Shown: positions 40,524 to 52,589, counted from the first letter of the stretch. The stretch: DNA of 64,000 nt from Bryoerythrophyllum caledonicum (GCA_963971425.1 OZ020525.1:4385560-4449559); one strand, 5' to 3'. Numbers and translations are program-made. Notes: generated by a model from the sequence alone, not told the origin.

Positions 40524-42611
40524 GTTGTATGATCTATCACAGGTTCTAGCGTTTCGTGATCTGTACATATTCACTGATTTTTGGAGTTTGGCGGCTCTGC
40601 TGTATCTCTATACTCTGGACTTCCAATTGCCAAGGTGAATCCGAGATAATCTGTATCATCGCAAGGCGTTGCTGAATTGACAGGAACGCTGATAGTACTT
40701 CTGTCCACACTGAGTTTCTGGTGTTTACGTGGCTGTGTGTTACAAGTGCGTCCTAGGCATCCCGATCTTTACACGAGGTGTGTCTCTCTGACCCTAACTT
40801 ATCAACTTCAATGCGCTTGGTGCCGTGAACGTGATGGAATGCAGGATTCAGATCATGTTTGCAGTCAATGATCTTGGTTGATTGATCAACAGCGTCCTCT
40901 TTAACATCTTCTGATCATTTCATCTAGTTTTCTAAGATGTTGAACTTAAGAACAAGGCATATCCTGCTGCAGGTCGCAGGAGGTTTTAGCCGAGGTCTTC
41001 TTGCTTTGCCTGGCCGTCATTTGCTGTTGGAGAAGCTCCAGAGTGGGGGCTTTTTTATTATATATTTATCCTGTGATATGAATTATTTCCTGGTGCATTT
41101 TTAAGTAAATCTTGATTCGCGGGTACAAGATCGGTCTGATTGAGAAGATGTTAAATCTAGTACTTATACGTGTCTTTTTATAGATTCTAGGACCCTTCGG
41201 TTACGTGGTGACATTAGTTGTAAACTAAGTTATTTTACTGTGAGCTATGAGTTCCTCTTCATGTCTGCTTTCATGAAACACAAATTTGACTCTGCAGGTG
41301 GGGAATCGCTTCTAGACGTCATTTGTTTATTCGGAATTATGTCCTGCTCTAGTCCAAGGGAGAGAATGATTGACACCTGGACAGCTTTGTGTCATAGTCA
41401 AGCATGGTGTGAGGCGGAGTCTACACCAACTGAGAATGAAGTGTCTTGAATGGAAGCCATGACGATGTCTTATATGACAAGCGGCTCGCTGCATTTGGAC
41501 TTCCAGAACAGCTTCACTCTATTCCTTTCACTTCATTCTTTGCCATGCACCCCAAACCCTCCCAACAGTTACCACAACAGCCAACCCCTCTGTGGTTGCT
41601 CACATGAGACCTGATGAAGGCAGTTTGCACCCCAACCCACCCCTGGAGAGTGAGGGTTAGCATGTTGCCTCCACAATGAAGCACACGCACATGATGATCA
41701 TATGGAGCTTCACCTCCCAGATAGGGACCTTAAAAGTCTTGATTGGGCTCCTCACAACGCACATTTTCAAGGTAAAATTTGATATGGTTCCTAACCAAAC
41801 CATTTGGTCACCTTCATCTAATTTACCTTTCTAACCATATTATTACCACAATGTCCTATTGCATTCCCAATCAGCTTCCTTGTTGTTCCTTTAAGTTCCC
41901 AAATGTGTTCCCCAAGCGTTTCCATCAGTTCCAACATGTTCCCTTTGTCCCCACAGAGTTCCCCTTGTGTTTACAGTGGTAACGAATTTATACTTTTAAA
42001 ATACTATCCAAATAGACCTTTTGTTTAATGGGGCCCACCACCAATTGTTGGACTCCATTGCAAGCTCATCCACACATGTGTTCGTTCCAAGTTTTTTTTT
42101 TGTGGTGATCTGAGGCCAAATTGTCAAAAAAAATTCTTAAAAAGAAATATTCCCGAAAAAAGTGGGAAATTTGTGATTTCATATCGCCAAATTCTTATTG
42201 ATGACCATTATCATATCGCCATACTGCTACTAATGACGAGGGGGGACTCTATTCCGTCGCCTGGAAAATGTACAAATCTATGTTTTTCAAAGAAGAATTC
42301 TCCAAAATAGATATTTATGAAGAAATTTGATTTCAAGTGGTTTCAAAAACAATTTTGTGTCGCCAGAGTTGCCGTCTCCAGACAAATTTGTGTTGCCACT
42401 CTAGCGAAAACCATGAAACAAAAAAAAAACCTGGTTCATTCCACCAATAGGGTCACGTGCATGGAGACAATTGCAGCCCACATCCGCACCCCAAGGTGAT
42501 GTGGCCAATGCGTGGAAATCACCACATGTGAACTTGTTGGGAATTCTATGTGAACAATGATTCATGCATAAGTTGTGAATATGGTTAAAAAGATGGGGAT
42601 TACTATACTAA
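40524..42611. other. 3' flank of the ARID gene and intergenic DNA
   Basis: Probably 3' UTR at first. I see no further coding exon with recognisable similarity. No repeats of note. Confidence 0.5.
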
Positions 42612-42797
42612 ACACTAAATATAGTGTAGAGGGATTATTGATGTAGCTCACTCACACTAATTTCCATCAAAGCATGTGCATGCCAAGTTCTGATTGGGTA
42701 TTTGTTCTCAAGCAAGTGTGTGTCAGTCAACAATTGCATGTAAATTTTCAATTAGTGTAGGAAATTTCAAATAGTCTGGTCTACACTATATTCACGG
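42612..42797 (+). mobile_element. MITE family M1, copy 1 (~186 bp)
   Basis: Inverted terminal TGAATATAGTGTAGA-type repeats. The interior is almost identical to 53566-53750 in opposite orientation. Confidence 0.85.
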
Positions 42798-43092
42798 AAC
42801 GGTGTAATAGTTTGTTTACCCAACTCCAGAGTCCATGGGTCTAAGCACGTCGGGTTTCGGTAGGCCAAACTTGGGCCCTTTGTTGCTAGGTGTGCGTCCA
42901 AACGTAGCCCATCTAGACTCATGTGCGTGATGTGTTCGGTTTGCACCCCTGATGGTTTGTAAGATGATTTTTTTTACTTTTAAATATTTTGTTTTTACCT
43001 TTGAGGTAAATTTATCCATAGATTACCGCCACCAACATCTTTCTTCCAGCTCTACTACTCTTGCCTCCAATGACTCTCTTTTCCATGCCTAG

Positions 43093-43360
43093 GGCGAATT
43101 GACCCCCTCGTTGGGACTTATCCGAGGTGGGCCTTGTCTTAATTGCATGGGGTCATTTTTTTGGCCCTCTTATTTTGGGGGGTCTAGAGGATTTTTTTGG
43201 AATTTTTTTTGACAAATTTGGGGCCTACGGAAATTGTTTCCCCTCGAGGACCCTCCCTTGCTATAAATAGGTCCCCATCCAAAAACAAAATAGGGGCCAG
43301 GTTTGGCCCCACCACCTGGTGGCCCCCTCAAGTAAGTCCCAACGAGGGAGTCAATTCGCC
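43093..43360. mobile_element. 268-bp MITE with ~26-bp inverted repeats
   Basis: Left end GGCGAATTGACCCCCTCGTT and right end its reverse complement with one mismatch. The interior is GC-richer than its surroundings, with short GGCCCC/GGGGCC inverted segments. No clear target duplication. Confidence 0.8.
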
Positions 43361-43734
43361 TTGGGCCTTTTTCATAGTATGTTCTACAATTGTATGCATT
43401 TTTTTAAGGTAGAGCAATCCATGACTATTCTTTTATGTCAAATGGGGTTCAGAATGACATTGTATATAAGAGGAACTATAGAGAAAGATGAAGCGTTAGG
43501 AATGATGCCCAAGAAACTACTCTTCTGAATTAACTCTTTGACATCAGGAAGGCCGATTCTAGTCACCTCCAAATTTTTTGAAATGTAGTGAGCAAAAAGA
43601 TTTTGATGTTGGAATCTTTCTGTTGGCTACATTATAATTCTTTTTGGAGACGGCGAGAACCAACTTCCGTGGAGGTAAGGGATTAATTTTTGAACTACAA
43701 AATCAATAAATAATCTACCAAAAGCCCCTGAACT

Positions 43735-44600
43735 GCATTGTACAGTATGTGGTGCTTGTCATGAATTGGGTCGGATTTTGTGCCACATTTTGTCCAATGT
43801 TAGGAACTAAGGTGGAACAATCTATAACCGCACACCACCCAAAAGCAATTTACAGAGTAAGCATGAAATGGTGAAGTATGACAAAATCAATTTCAAAAAA
43901 TCTCTAAATGACAGTAACTAAAAACAGCCAATATAGACAATGGATCATGAAGGTGTGCAATTTTGAATTATTCCACCTCACTCAAACTTGTGATTAGTGG
44001 CCTTGCCTCAAAAGTCTTAAAAGAGGGGTGTGATTTTGGATCACATATGTGTTGGATATGCATGGCATGTCTTCTCTCTTGTACTCACTGTCACTTATTA
44101 GCATTGGGCAAAGACGGGTACAAAATCCAATCCAACTCATGACAAGTACCACATACTCTACAATACAATTATGGGCTTTGGTGGATTTTGGGCTTATAAA
44201 TTATGTATCAATTTGGCATCTTTGATATTCAATTTGAAAAAAAATAAAAAATTGTTGAGTTTCATTCCTAATTCTTCATCTTTCTACATAATTTTCTTTG
44301 ACATACAATGTCATTTTAGACCCCATTTGGCTTAAAGAATTGGTTATGAATTGCTCCACCTTAACAATGAGCAAAAGAGAGAAGGCATGCTATGCATGAC
44401 AAGTACATGCATGACCCAAATCCGCACTAGCTTGTTGAGATTTTTTAGCAAGGCCACCAATGACTAGCTTGATTGAGGTGAGTGAACTCAAAATTGCACA
44501 CCTTCATGACCAAATGCCGCTACTAAGTATTTCTAGTTACTACTATCAGAAATTTATCTTGATTGACTTGTATCAAACTTTACTATTTCATGCATAGTCT
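43735..44600. repeat. complex inverted-repeat cluster
   Basis: Several segments recur inverted: 43746-43785 with 44119-44156 (CATGACAAG-ACCACATAC); 43945-44022 with 44435-44510 (GAAGGTGTGCAATTTTGA; GTGGCCTTGC); 43850-43930 with 44515-44590. The order is not a simple palindrome, so overlapping or rearranged fold-back elements are likely. Confidence 0.65.
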
Positions 44601-45316
44601 ATAAAACCATTTTGGATGGCGGTGAGGTTATGGATTGTCTTACCTTAAACTAAGTGAGTTTGAGTGCTTTGAAGCTTTGCCATCATGAAAAATATTCCCA
44701 CATGTGACCTTCTTGACTTATTGCTATAAGAGAGGTCTTCTTAAAGGAGTCAAGAAGAGAAGCTTGAGAAGAAGATCACTACAGAGTGATTAGAGGTTAG
44801 TATTAATAATTTTTTGAAAATGTATTGATACTATGTTAGCAAGCCTTTTAGGGAAAATCTTGTTCACGATCGCATTGAGCCAAGATAGCATCATGCTAAT
44901 CAAGTAAGCGCACAATTAGAGACAACTCCGGAGTATTGGTGACAAACCACCACCGTTACCTCCGTAAGATAAGAAAACAACACAATCTTATACACTAACA
45001 ATAACCTAGACTTAGGGAGAAGAAATAAATGACTTGTGACCTTGTACACCAAGAAGTATTAAGCGGTCTACAAGTACCCTTTTACTCGCTCCCTTCGTCC
45101 ATGCTAAAGCCCCTTTCACACTGGCGAACCACACAGTCATATCAAACCAAATGATAACCGATAGTGAAAACCTCTCAAGACGATAGGAATCAACGTGATC
45201 CGCATGAAAAGACGCTAAAAGACTCTATAAACAGAGGGTAGGCCGGGTGCAAGTAGAGCTCTATTGTTATTCGCCTCTAATACATTTTTAATGTTGGACT
45301 TTGTCTACTTAGACTC
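44601..45316. other. 3' flank of Gypsy-2, possibly LTR
   Basis: No coding sequence. In Gypsy-2 orientation this follows the PHD finger and may include its 3' untranslated region and LTR. No LTR pair could be demonstrated. Confidence 0.4.
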
Positions 45317-45523
45317 TCAACAAGCTAAACACTCAGGACAAGACCATTGACCCACTGGTACTCCAAAAAGAGATAGAGTTAAGCATTCTAAATGCCACCC
45401 AGTAGAACATAAGTCACAAATAACCATTGTGACTGCCTGTTTGACACTACCACATAACCGACAACGTAATCCAACAAAGATGTGAGAGAGACCGAGGTGT
45501 AGAGTCCTATCAATGTGTAGCAA
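45317..45523 (-). CDS. Gypsy-2 C-terminal PHD finger (complete)
   Basis: The reading contains CRLCGS, then MVICDLCSTGWHLECL, then GQWSCPEC. This gives C-x2-C, C-x2-C, H-x2-C, C-x2-C with a Trp two residues before the last pair, a full C4HC3 PHD signature. It follows the integrase tail. PHD fingers typically bind modified or unmodified histone H3 tails, so a targeting role like that of chromovirus chromodomains is possible but inferred. The finger is intact although the surrounding polyprotein is broken. Confidence 0.8.
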   Translation of the reverse strand: MLHIDRTLHLGLSHIFVGLRCRLCGSVKQAVTMVICDLCSTGWHLECLTLSLFGVPVGQWSCPECLAC

Positions 45524-45639
45524 GTGGTAAGGCGCGCAATTGCGTGAGTGATCCTTTCACATCTTACAATCACAACCCTCCAACACTAACACACCTAAAT
45601 CCTTCACCTCACAAACTTGCAAAATCACTTGTCTTGTTG

Positions 45640-46134
45640 TCACATCCAAGGTAGTGGCGTTGCTTGATGCAAATACATATAGTCTCCAGGCGTGAAAAGC
45701 CACACTTGGGGTTGATAGCCACCTCCCTGTATCGTAGCATAGCGCAACGTATGCCGATGTTGAGCAATGGAGAGGTTCTCCAGTGCCATAGGCATCACTT
45801 GCTTAAACAAATTTGCACGCTCATACTCTTGAGCCCGTGTGTCCGGATTGTCCATGTTAGCCAAAATGGTGTTAGCATCTGCTTGAATGGCCTTCAATAA
45901 AATTGGGTGTTTTTCAAACAATTGATAGTAAGGTGAAAAATATGCCAATGATGCTTGTTTACTATATTGATAGCCCATTGCTATCCACGGAATTTGCAAA
46001 TCCCAATCCTAGTAATGTCCCTTCTTCAAGCTGTACTTCTGGAGCCCCTTCTTGACAGTTTGCACCATGCGCTCCGCAAATCCATATGCTTCATGGTGAT
46101 TCTTTGAAGTAGTGCGATGATGAATCATCGCCCT
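45640..46134 (-). pseudogene. Gypsy-2 integrase C-terminal part
   Basis: HHRTTSKNHHEAYGFAERMVQT matches the integrase block of Gypsy-1 (TTSRDHLEVDGLAERVVQT). It is followed by WDLQIPWIAMGYQYSKQA and QVMPMALENLSIAQHR, the usual Gypsy integrase tail. It starts abruptly within what should be RT. Confidence 0.85.
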
Positions 46135-46809
46135 ATGTTGCCTTTGATTCTTGCTAAAGACAATAATATCGTTGATGTAGTATCTCACGAAGTCCAAGCC
46201 CGAGAAGACTCGATCCATTTCAATGTGGAATTCTGCAGGCCCATTCTTCAATCCAAATGGCAAAAGCATTCACTTGAACAGCCAATCCTTTCCATCATTA
46301 TCGATGCCCCAGAACGCAGTCTTCTCCTTGTCTTCATCTCTCAATCCAATCTGCTGGTATCCAGAGCGCAAATCCAACGTATCAAATACCTTGGCATGAT
46401 CAATGGCCTCCAAATTCTCCTTCGGAATTGGCATGGCACAACAAATTGACTTAGTGAATATATTAATCCTCCTGTAGTCATTGCACATCTTTCTATCACT
46501 CCAATTACCATAGATATCCTTCTTGGATAGGATAATCGTCGCTGATGCATACTGGCAATCCAGTGGAGCCAACTCGACTAGCCTTGCAGCCACCAATTCC
46601 TCTGTAGGAGTGCAAATCATCATCCGTTCAATGTTGCTATACTTGTATGGATATTGATAAATTGTTGCTTCTTCTGTTAAATTAATATCTACATCCTGTC
46701 CTTTCAACACTCCCAAATTGTGCAAACTAAACGCAAAACAATCCATATACTTCTTGAGGAACTCATATTCTTTTGCCTCTTCTGCTCCGTCTGCCAAGCC
46801 AACTATCAA
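46135..46809 (-). pseudogene. Gypsy-2 reverse transcriptase (palm, truncated)
   Basis: CFAFSLHNLGVLKGQ, LSKKDIYGNW, CNDYRRIN, FDTLDLRSGYQQIGL, LPFGLKNGPAEF and YYINDIIVFSKN give clear RT motifs. The YxDD box has Asn for its first Asp. A TGA at 46270-46272 interrupts. After KNQRQH the reading jumps in frame to integrase. Confidence 0.88.
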
Positions 46810-47224
46810 TTTTCAAGTTTCCTTGGTCACTATCTCCCTTGATTCCTTTGAAGCAGGCTTCTCTACCTTTGATTGCTATTGAATGCCAAGTAGAGAAGGC
46901 TCTTCTTCCTCCTCACCCATCATGCTTCCATGTCCCTCCAACTCGCTAAGTTTGCCAATTTACTCCATATGAGAGGCCGTATGCTCTTTGACAAACATCT
47001 TATCCATGACCTCTTCCAAATCCATCCTCTTGTGAGCCAATCTCTTTTGTTGACTCAGAAGATCCACCCTTTGTTGAAGATCATCTGCCTTGAGCGTTGC
47101 AAAAATATTTGCAGTATCCCACATGTTCTATAAATGAGTTGCCAAAGCCCTCTCGCCTCCAACCACGTTGTTTGTCACCCAAAGAGAGGCAAGTCATTTT
47201 TCGGTCGCTCGCAACTTATAATAA
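46810..47224 (-). pseudogene. Gypsy-2 methyltransferase-RT linker
   Basis: Low-similarity, charged reading with stops (Glu/Lys/Gln-rich). No domain recognised. The position corresponds to 17068-17440 of Gypsy-1. Confidence 0.5.
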
Positions 47225-48294
47225 ACCATGTAACCAGTCAAGCTAGAAGCTAGACGCTTCTCGTTGGCAACCACCAACGATACAATCTAAGTCAAGCAAT
47301 TTAAATCCATTGCCTAACCAAGTAAAAACCGTCGTTGTTGCTCCAAAACACCAAACACATTCGTGGTGCCAGTAGAATAGCCCATGGCTCCACCATCTTC
47401 TATGACAACGAATTCCACACATGCCCATGTCCATTATTTTTAAAAGTATAAGACATTGCAAAACTAACCAACGTGGAGAAGGCCCTCTGTGGTTTTTCCT
47501 TGTGGTTAACCACCGCTTTGTCGTCATGGTAAACGCGCCATGGTGTCTTGTGAAGATCCAAAATATTACTCACGTACACATTTGGCCGTTTAAGCCAATC
47601 CACCACGAAGTATAGCAACTGTTCTTGTGTTAAGTTTGTCCACCACAAACGTATCTAATGTACTCGTGACTCCACTGCAACCACATCAATCAACATTGGA
47701 AAATTCAAAATCTAATAAATGCGGTATATACTCTTCAATCTCCTCGAACTGCTCAACAGCGGCACATTCTCCACAATATAACCCGGCGGTCTGAAAAGTT
47801 TGAAGCAACCGTAGCACTCAAATCATATCAAAGAACCTAGAAGAACGGGTGTCTTTCAACCCGTTTTGGTTGTGTGCCATAGACATGCTTTAGCAAGGCC
47901 ATCCTGCAATGAGAAGGTCAACATAACCAACATGGTGAATGTCATCATCCAATAACAAAGAAATATCATCCACAAGTGTAGAGAAGGAAGTTTTGATGGT
48001 GCTAGTGGCCAACAACTCTGGAAATTGAGTCTTTACTCTCTGTAAGTGACGTTTGGCCACCTGCCTTGCTGCTTCATCCACATCCACGTAAATGTAGCGC
48101 TTGAACTTGATCCCCGCTTGTAAAACAGCCGCCAATCCTCTGTCAATCCCTCTAAAGAGCTCCAATAATACAATGTTATTTTCTGGTGCCTTCCAATGGA
48201 TGGTAGACGTGTCCAAAGGAGGCCCTAGGTCTTGCTCACATTCGAGCTCCTCTAGCATCTGTGGTAGCATAAAATATTGCCACGCTTCTTTCAC
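47225..48294 (-). pseudogene. Gypsy-2 DNMT3-like cytosine-C5 methyltransferase domain
   Basis: Motif I is better preserved than in Gypsy-1: LLELFRGIDRGLAAVLQAG (~48150), then YIYVDVDE. Motif IV is DLLIAGWPC, with the catalytic Cys codon at 47893-47895 followed at once by a stop. Motif VI ENV is intact in a shifted frame (47763-47771). Further on come WWTNL (47640), RPNVYVSNILD, a TLVSFAMSYTF stretch, and motifs IX/X (EQQRRFLLG then AMDLN, ~47340-47290). The spacing and WWTN block are DNMT3-like. It is dead through several stops and shifts, but all motif positions are recognisable. Confidence 0.82.
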
Positions 48295-48561
48295 TGCTAA
48301 CTTTGCATCTTACCGCTGTAGGGTGGTCTTGCTCCACATCGCTTCAATCATAGGTTGGTATCAGTCTACCTCTCTACCACTCGTATTGCCCATATAGATA
48401 TCTACTTCCTTTAAAGTGTGGTTAACTATAGGAGGATCTTCAAAACCTGCTAGAAATCATAAAGGTTTCACTTTCATACAACTTGAGAAGGCAAACAGGT
48501 CAGCAAAGTTACTAGTGAGAACTCGCACAAATCAAGCTAACAGTTGAGCATTCCGCCCATC

Positions 48562-48783
48562 TCATAATTGCCATCTTGGTCTATAGCTTGCTGACTCCTC
48601 CAAAAAATCCAAGGTGAAGTCCATTGGATATAGCACCGCCAAGCCCATCGAGACATCATATGACTTGGCCTCCGTGATAATCGCCTTCACCTTCATGGAG
48701 CTTGCATCCATAAATTCATCTTGGTTAAGTTTCAACACAAACTCAACTCTTGTGATGTATGTAGCGTGCTCCGTATTCCCCAT
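48562..48783 (-). pseudogene. Gypsy-2 protease C-terminal part
   Basis: SYDVSMGLAVLYPMDFTLDF and EESASYRPRWQ align with NYDILVGQQALYSLRFGLDN and EEASIRPEW of the Gypsy-1 protease. The active-site DSG part is not readable upstream. Confidence 0.65.
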
Positions 48784-49057
48784 GGATGTGCTAGTTGTGA
48801 ATGCTTCTCTGAAGTATCCCCAGTGAAACCCAACTCTTCAATAGTAGATGCTCTCAACATCAAAGATTGAGCTCATGAAACCAAAAGCACACGTCAAGGT
48901 ACCAAAATCCTTCTCTTAGGCCCAACAAGTTGGAAAGTACCTTAGGAGTTGTCAACCACCACCACACCATGTGTAATTAATGACCTCTTGATCGCAGGTT
49001 TGGCGGCCATTGTATTGACACGCATGGCTGCTAAAATCTCCCCTCCACATTGTCTTT

Positions 49058-49366
49058 CTAGCTCTCCTCTGCTTCCACCTCGATTATCTCTAACTTTAAC
49101 GCATAGACACCCGTGGACTTGCCCAACTTATACATCAAGGTTGCCAACTTAAAAATCTCTGCCACATTGAAGCCATCTTGTGACAACTCCTTAGCAAAAA
49201 ACAAAGAAGTTAAACGTATCGAGATTGCCATTTCCAAAATTGCCTCATGAACGCCCATTTCTCCTCCAACTTGCGGTGATGGTCGTTTGGCCGCCACCAT
49301 TGGTTGAAGTTGAGACACCATAGACGTCGTGGGCACCATCTCCTCCAATGTGAAGGACTGGAGCAA
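49058..49366 (-). pseudogene. Gypsy-2 gag/protease linker reading
   Basis: An open stretch of ~100 codons (MAAKRPSPQ variant, EAILEMAISIRL). No domain recognised; it is assigned to the element only by position and strand. Confidence 0.35.
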
Positions 49367-49519
49367 TCACCTTTGCCGATTGTCCTCTCCATATTGAGGA
49401 TCTAGAGTAAGACTAGCTCCACGTGGAGCCTTTGAGAAAACTCATGTCTCGATCTGTATGAGGACATAGGCCTTCTGTGTGCCACCCGTTGTCGTGAAGA
49501 GATTGGCTACATATTGTAA

Positions 49520-50720
49520 AAACATAGTTTAATAAAGGAAAAGGGGGAGATTAGATGTTGATATGTTTATAAGTTCTTAAGTTTGTTAGATAATTAATAT
49601 ATAGATTAAAGAGGATATAGAAAGCCAATTTGATTTGTCTTTCCTAAGTTTGTTATAGGTTTTAGATCATATAGAACCAAAAATTTTAATACTAAGTCTT
49701 AGAAAAAGTTTTAGGCACAATAGATTTAGATTTTAGACCAAGATTTTCTTGTAAAAATAAAACAAAGCATGAAAAATGATATTGTAAAGGATAAAAGAAT
49801 GTGGCAAGAGATAAGGGAGTAAAGGTGGTGGCAAAGGATGGCAAGGGATGGTAGAAGGATGGCAATGGATGAATATCATCTTGTCATAGGCAATTGGTTT
49901 TATCCAATAAAATGTAAGGGGTTGTCCGAGATTACTTTAGAAATTTGGGCAATTTCAAAGGGGGCATTTGAAGAGAAGAAGCCATGGTTGCAAAGCTTAG
50001 GTTATAGCTACAATTTTTGCGCAAAGAACATAGGGTGTGGAGTTGGGGTGAAGGAATTACAAGCAATTAAAGTTAAGGTGTCATTTGGAGATCCGCTGCC
50101 ACTCTTTTGAGCATCTTAAGAGTTGTAAGAGAGCTTATGAAGATTGGAAGAAACGATTGAAAATATGTTTTCATGTTCTACATACTACAAGAAAAAATTA
50201 AAAAATTGGAGTTTTTATTAAAGAATTGTTTGGACTTGAACAGAGTACATATATTTTTCAAGACTGTAAGTATATCACTTTGATATTGGTGATGAATTTG
50301 GGCATATCTTTGGTTTCTGGACAAGTTTTTTGCTAAGATTTTTCAAGGTGCTTTATTGTACTGACAAGCTATAACTCAAGTTTCGTAGCGCTTGAAATTT
50401 TTTCTTGAGAGTTATTAAGAACTTAGTGCTTGGATATTCATTAACAATGATTTTAAGAGGCTCTGTGTATTTTGGCGATATTTCAAAATTTGTGAAGAAT
50501 TTACGGTTGAGATTTGGTGTGTTAGTTTTTAATAGTGCATCAGGTTTAGTGGTGAAATTAAGATCCATTTAGACGGTTGGATTGTGAGATACAAGCTCTT
50601 AAAATATGGGTTAGTTTCCCTTTCGAAGGCTTGTGAATTTTACATAGTTTTCTTAAATAGTTAAGCTTTTTGTCCTACAATTTTACATATTGCGTATTGA
50701 AATGATTGACTCTTAAAAAA

Positions 50721-50755
<35 letters not shown>

Positions 50756-50880
50756 GACTTTTAATTATCAAAAACTTGATTGAGTAAAAGTGGCTTCCAG
50801 AAATTCAGTATTTTTTTGGGACACAAACTCTCTACCCCGACACCGTGATGGCAAGTGCCATGCAACTCAATATAAAATCT
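49520..50880. other. AT-rich insertion or decayed stretch within Gypsy-2
   Basis: No retroelement coding is readable between gag and linker. It holds a (TA)n microsatellite at ~50723-50752. This may be a later insertion, but I could not define its ends. Confidence 0.45.
50723..50752. repeat. (TA)n microsatellite
   Basis: About 14 TA dinucleotides in a row. Confidence 0.95.
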
Positions 50881-50889
50881 TCAAATACA

Positions 50890-51860
50890 TCATCGACAAA
50901 ATTAGAGCCATTCCAACATGAAAACTAAGAGTTACATGAGGATTACCACCTCCAACGATAGTATTGGCGCTTATTGCTTCCATCATTGCTTCGATCTTTG
51001 CCTTCAACTCCGCAAACATCGTCTTCTAATTCTTTTTTTCCTCTCTAATGGATTTGAATTCCTTCTCCTTGCCTCATGCTTTGAATCTTTTTGTCCGAGA
51101 AAGCTTTAACTATGAGTGAAGCTTCCAACAGTTGGCCTCCGCATGCCCCTTCGTAGCTCAACCAAAGCAAAAATCCCTACCTTGAAATGTGGAAGTCTTA
51201 CTTCTCTTGCAATCCTTCCTCTCATGTCTTTGCTTCTCACATTTGAAGCACAAGGCACCAATGTCACCGATATATAAAGGAACAACCACCTTGGCGACCT
51301 TAACCTTCTCCGAGACATTTTCTTCACGCTTGAGAAATCCTGTGGCTGCCTTCTCTTCTAGAAAATTGATCTTTATCTACTCCAAGATAAAAAAAAACAA
51401 ACCGTAGCGTACTTGGCACTTCCAATTGCAATGCCTCATTGCAAACCAAGGTCTTCAACTCCTTGTCTATGATATTGTATCGGTGTTGCATCGTTGTTGT
51501 TTTGTAACTCCGTGAGTGGATGAGATTAGTCTCCTTAGTCTTGCATGAGCTTCTCTTAGAGACTCGTCACTTTCACGTGTGAAAGAACAATGGGCCTTCA
51601 TTTTATCCACCCGTTGACCTTGATAGTCTCAGCTAAGTTGCACAAAGAACCTCGATGTGGGGTTGAAGGGACGTGGACTGGTCACCAAGTCCATTGGTTG
51701 CACTACATCTTCCATAGTGTTGGTGCCCTCCTCCTTTTTCCTCTTGGAAAAGAATGGTGATGTCACCCTCGGTGCTCCACCAAATATGTCCATGTAGTTT
51801 GATGCGTAGAAATCTCTCCGAGCCATGATTTTTGGAAGGATTAAGAGATGAGACATGGAT
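50890..51860 (-). pseudogene. Gypsy-2 gag remnant with two CCHC zinc knuckles
   Basis: On the minus strand the reading starts at MARRDFYASNYMD (~51826) and proceeds through SFTRESDESLREAHARLRRL. It reaches a knuckle CFKCEKQRHERKDC (~51240) and a second with one Cys replaced by a stop (~51165). After it comes a Lys/Glu-rich coil. It belongs upstream of the pol part of Gypsy-2. Confidence 0.75.
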
Positions 51861-51899
51861 ATACTGAGGAATTAACAAAACTCAGACATAACATTTACT

Positions 51900-52576
51900 T
51901 AGTATTGCTAAGACTCACCTATTTCATATTCGAAGAGGGTGTAAGAAAAATCTCAAAAGAAACTAATATAAAATAAAGAAGAAGATAAAATATATCGTTA
52001 CAATGATTGATGTGCAAATATGAGGTCAAATCTAAAAGAAAATCTTCTAAATAAAACATGTGCCATCAATATAGGTTGTTTTTATGATTTCCTCCCAACT
52101 TTTCACCAATGTCATCTTGTCTTTCTCTCTCAATCATTTGCCAAATTGGCTTTTGATTCCTTTAGACAAAGGGTGGATATCTTCCATTTATTTAATGTTA
52201 TGAAGGCTAGGAGCCCATGATGCCCAACATGTTTACAGCTATAGATTATGAAACAGAGTCATTATGAACTTCAAAAATGGTGTTGAATTATACCTCAACG
52301 AGTGGAACCCCCTCGAAACCGATGGGCCAAAGGAGAATTGAAGTTAAAAAATGGAAGCTTGTCACTTCTTTTTGCTTCATTTGTGTGTACAATGTGCCTC
52401 ATTTTGTTGAGACCCATTCTTCTTCTGCAAATTATTCAATGTGGGAATATTTCACCCAAAACATCATCTTTAATGGATGACACTTTGCTTTTGAATAAAA
52501 AGTGTAGTTGCAAATTTAGGAAGTATTCATGAACTTCTTCATGAACAATTAAGATTGAATGTTAACGTTGACGGAA
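51900..52576. other. intergenic, with a dispersed repeat shared with 60.8 kb
   Basis: 52092-52200 matches the reverse complement of about 60735-60870 (ACCAATGTCATCTTGTCTTT; GGCTTTTGATTCCTTTAGAC). No gene. Confidence 0.6.
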
Positions 52577-52589
52577 TTGCCCAAATCAA

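Larger units (their letters stand above)
45300..51860 (-). mobile_element. Gypsy-2: decayed Ty3/Gypsy element with methyltransferase and PHD finger
   Basis: Read on the minus strand: gag with two zinc knuckles (~51860-50890), a non-coding interruption (50880-49520), a gag/protease linker, protease remnant, methyltransferase, RT, integrase tail and PHD finger. RNase H and most of integrase are missing through a deletion near 46134. Architecture and protein similarity match Gypsy-1, but the copies are well diverged and carry different lesions. Confidence 0.85.
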
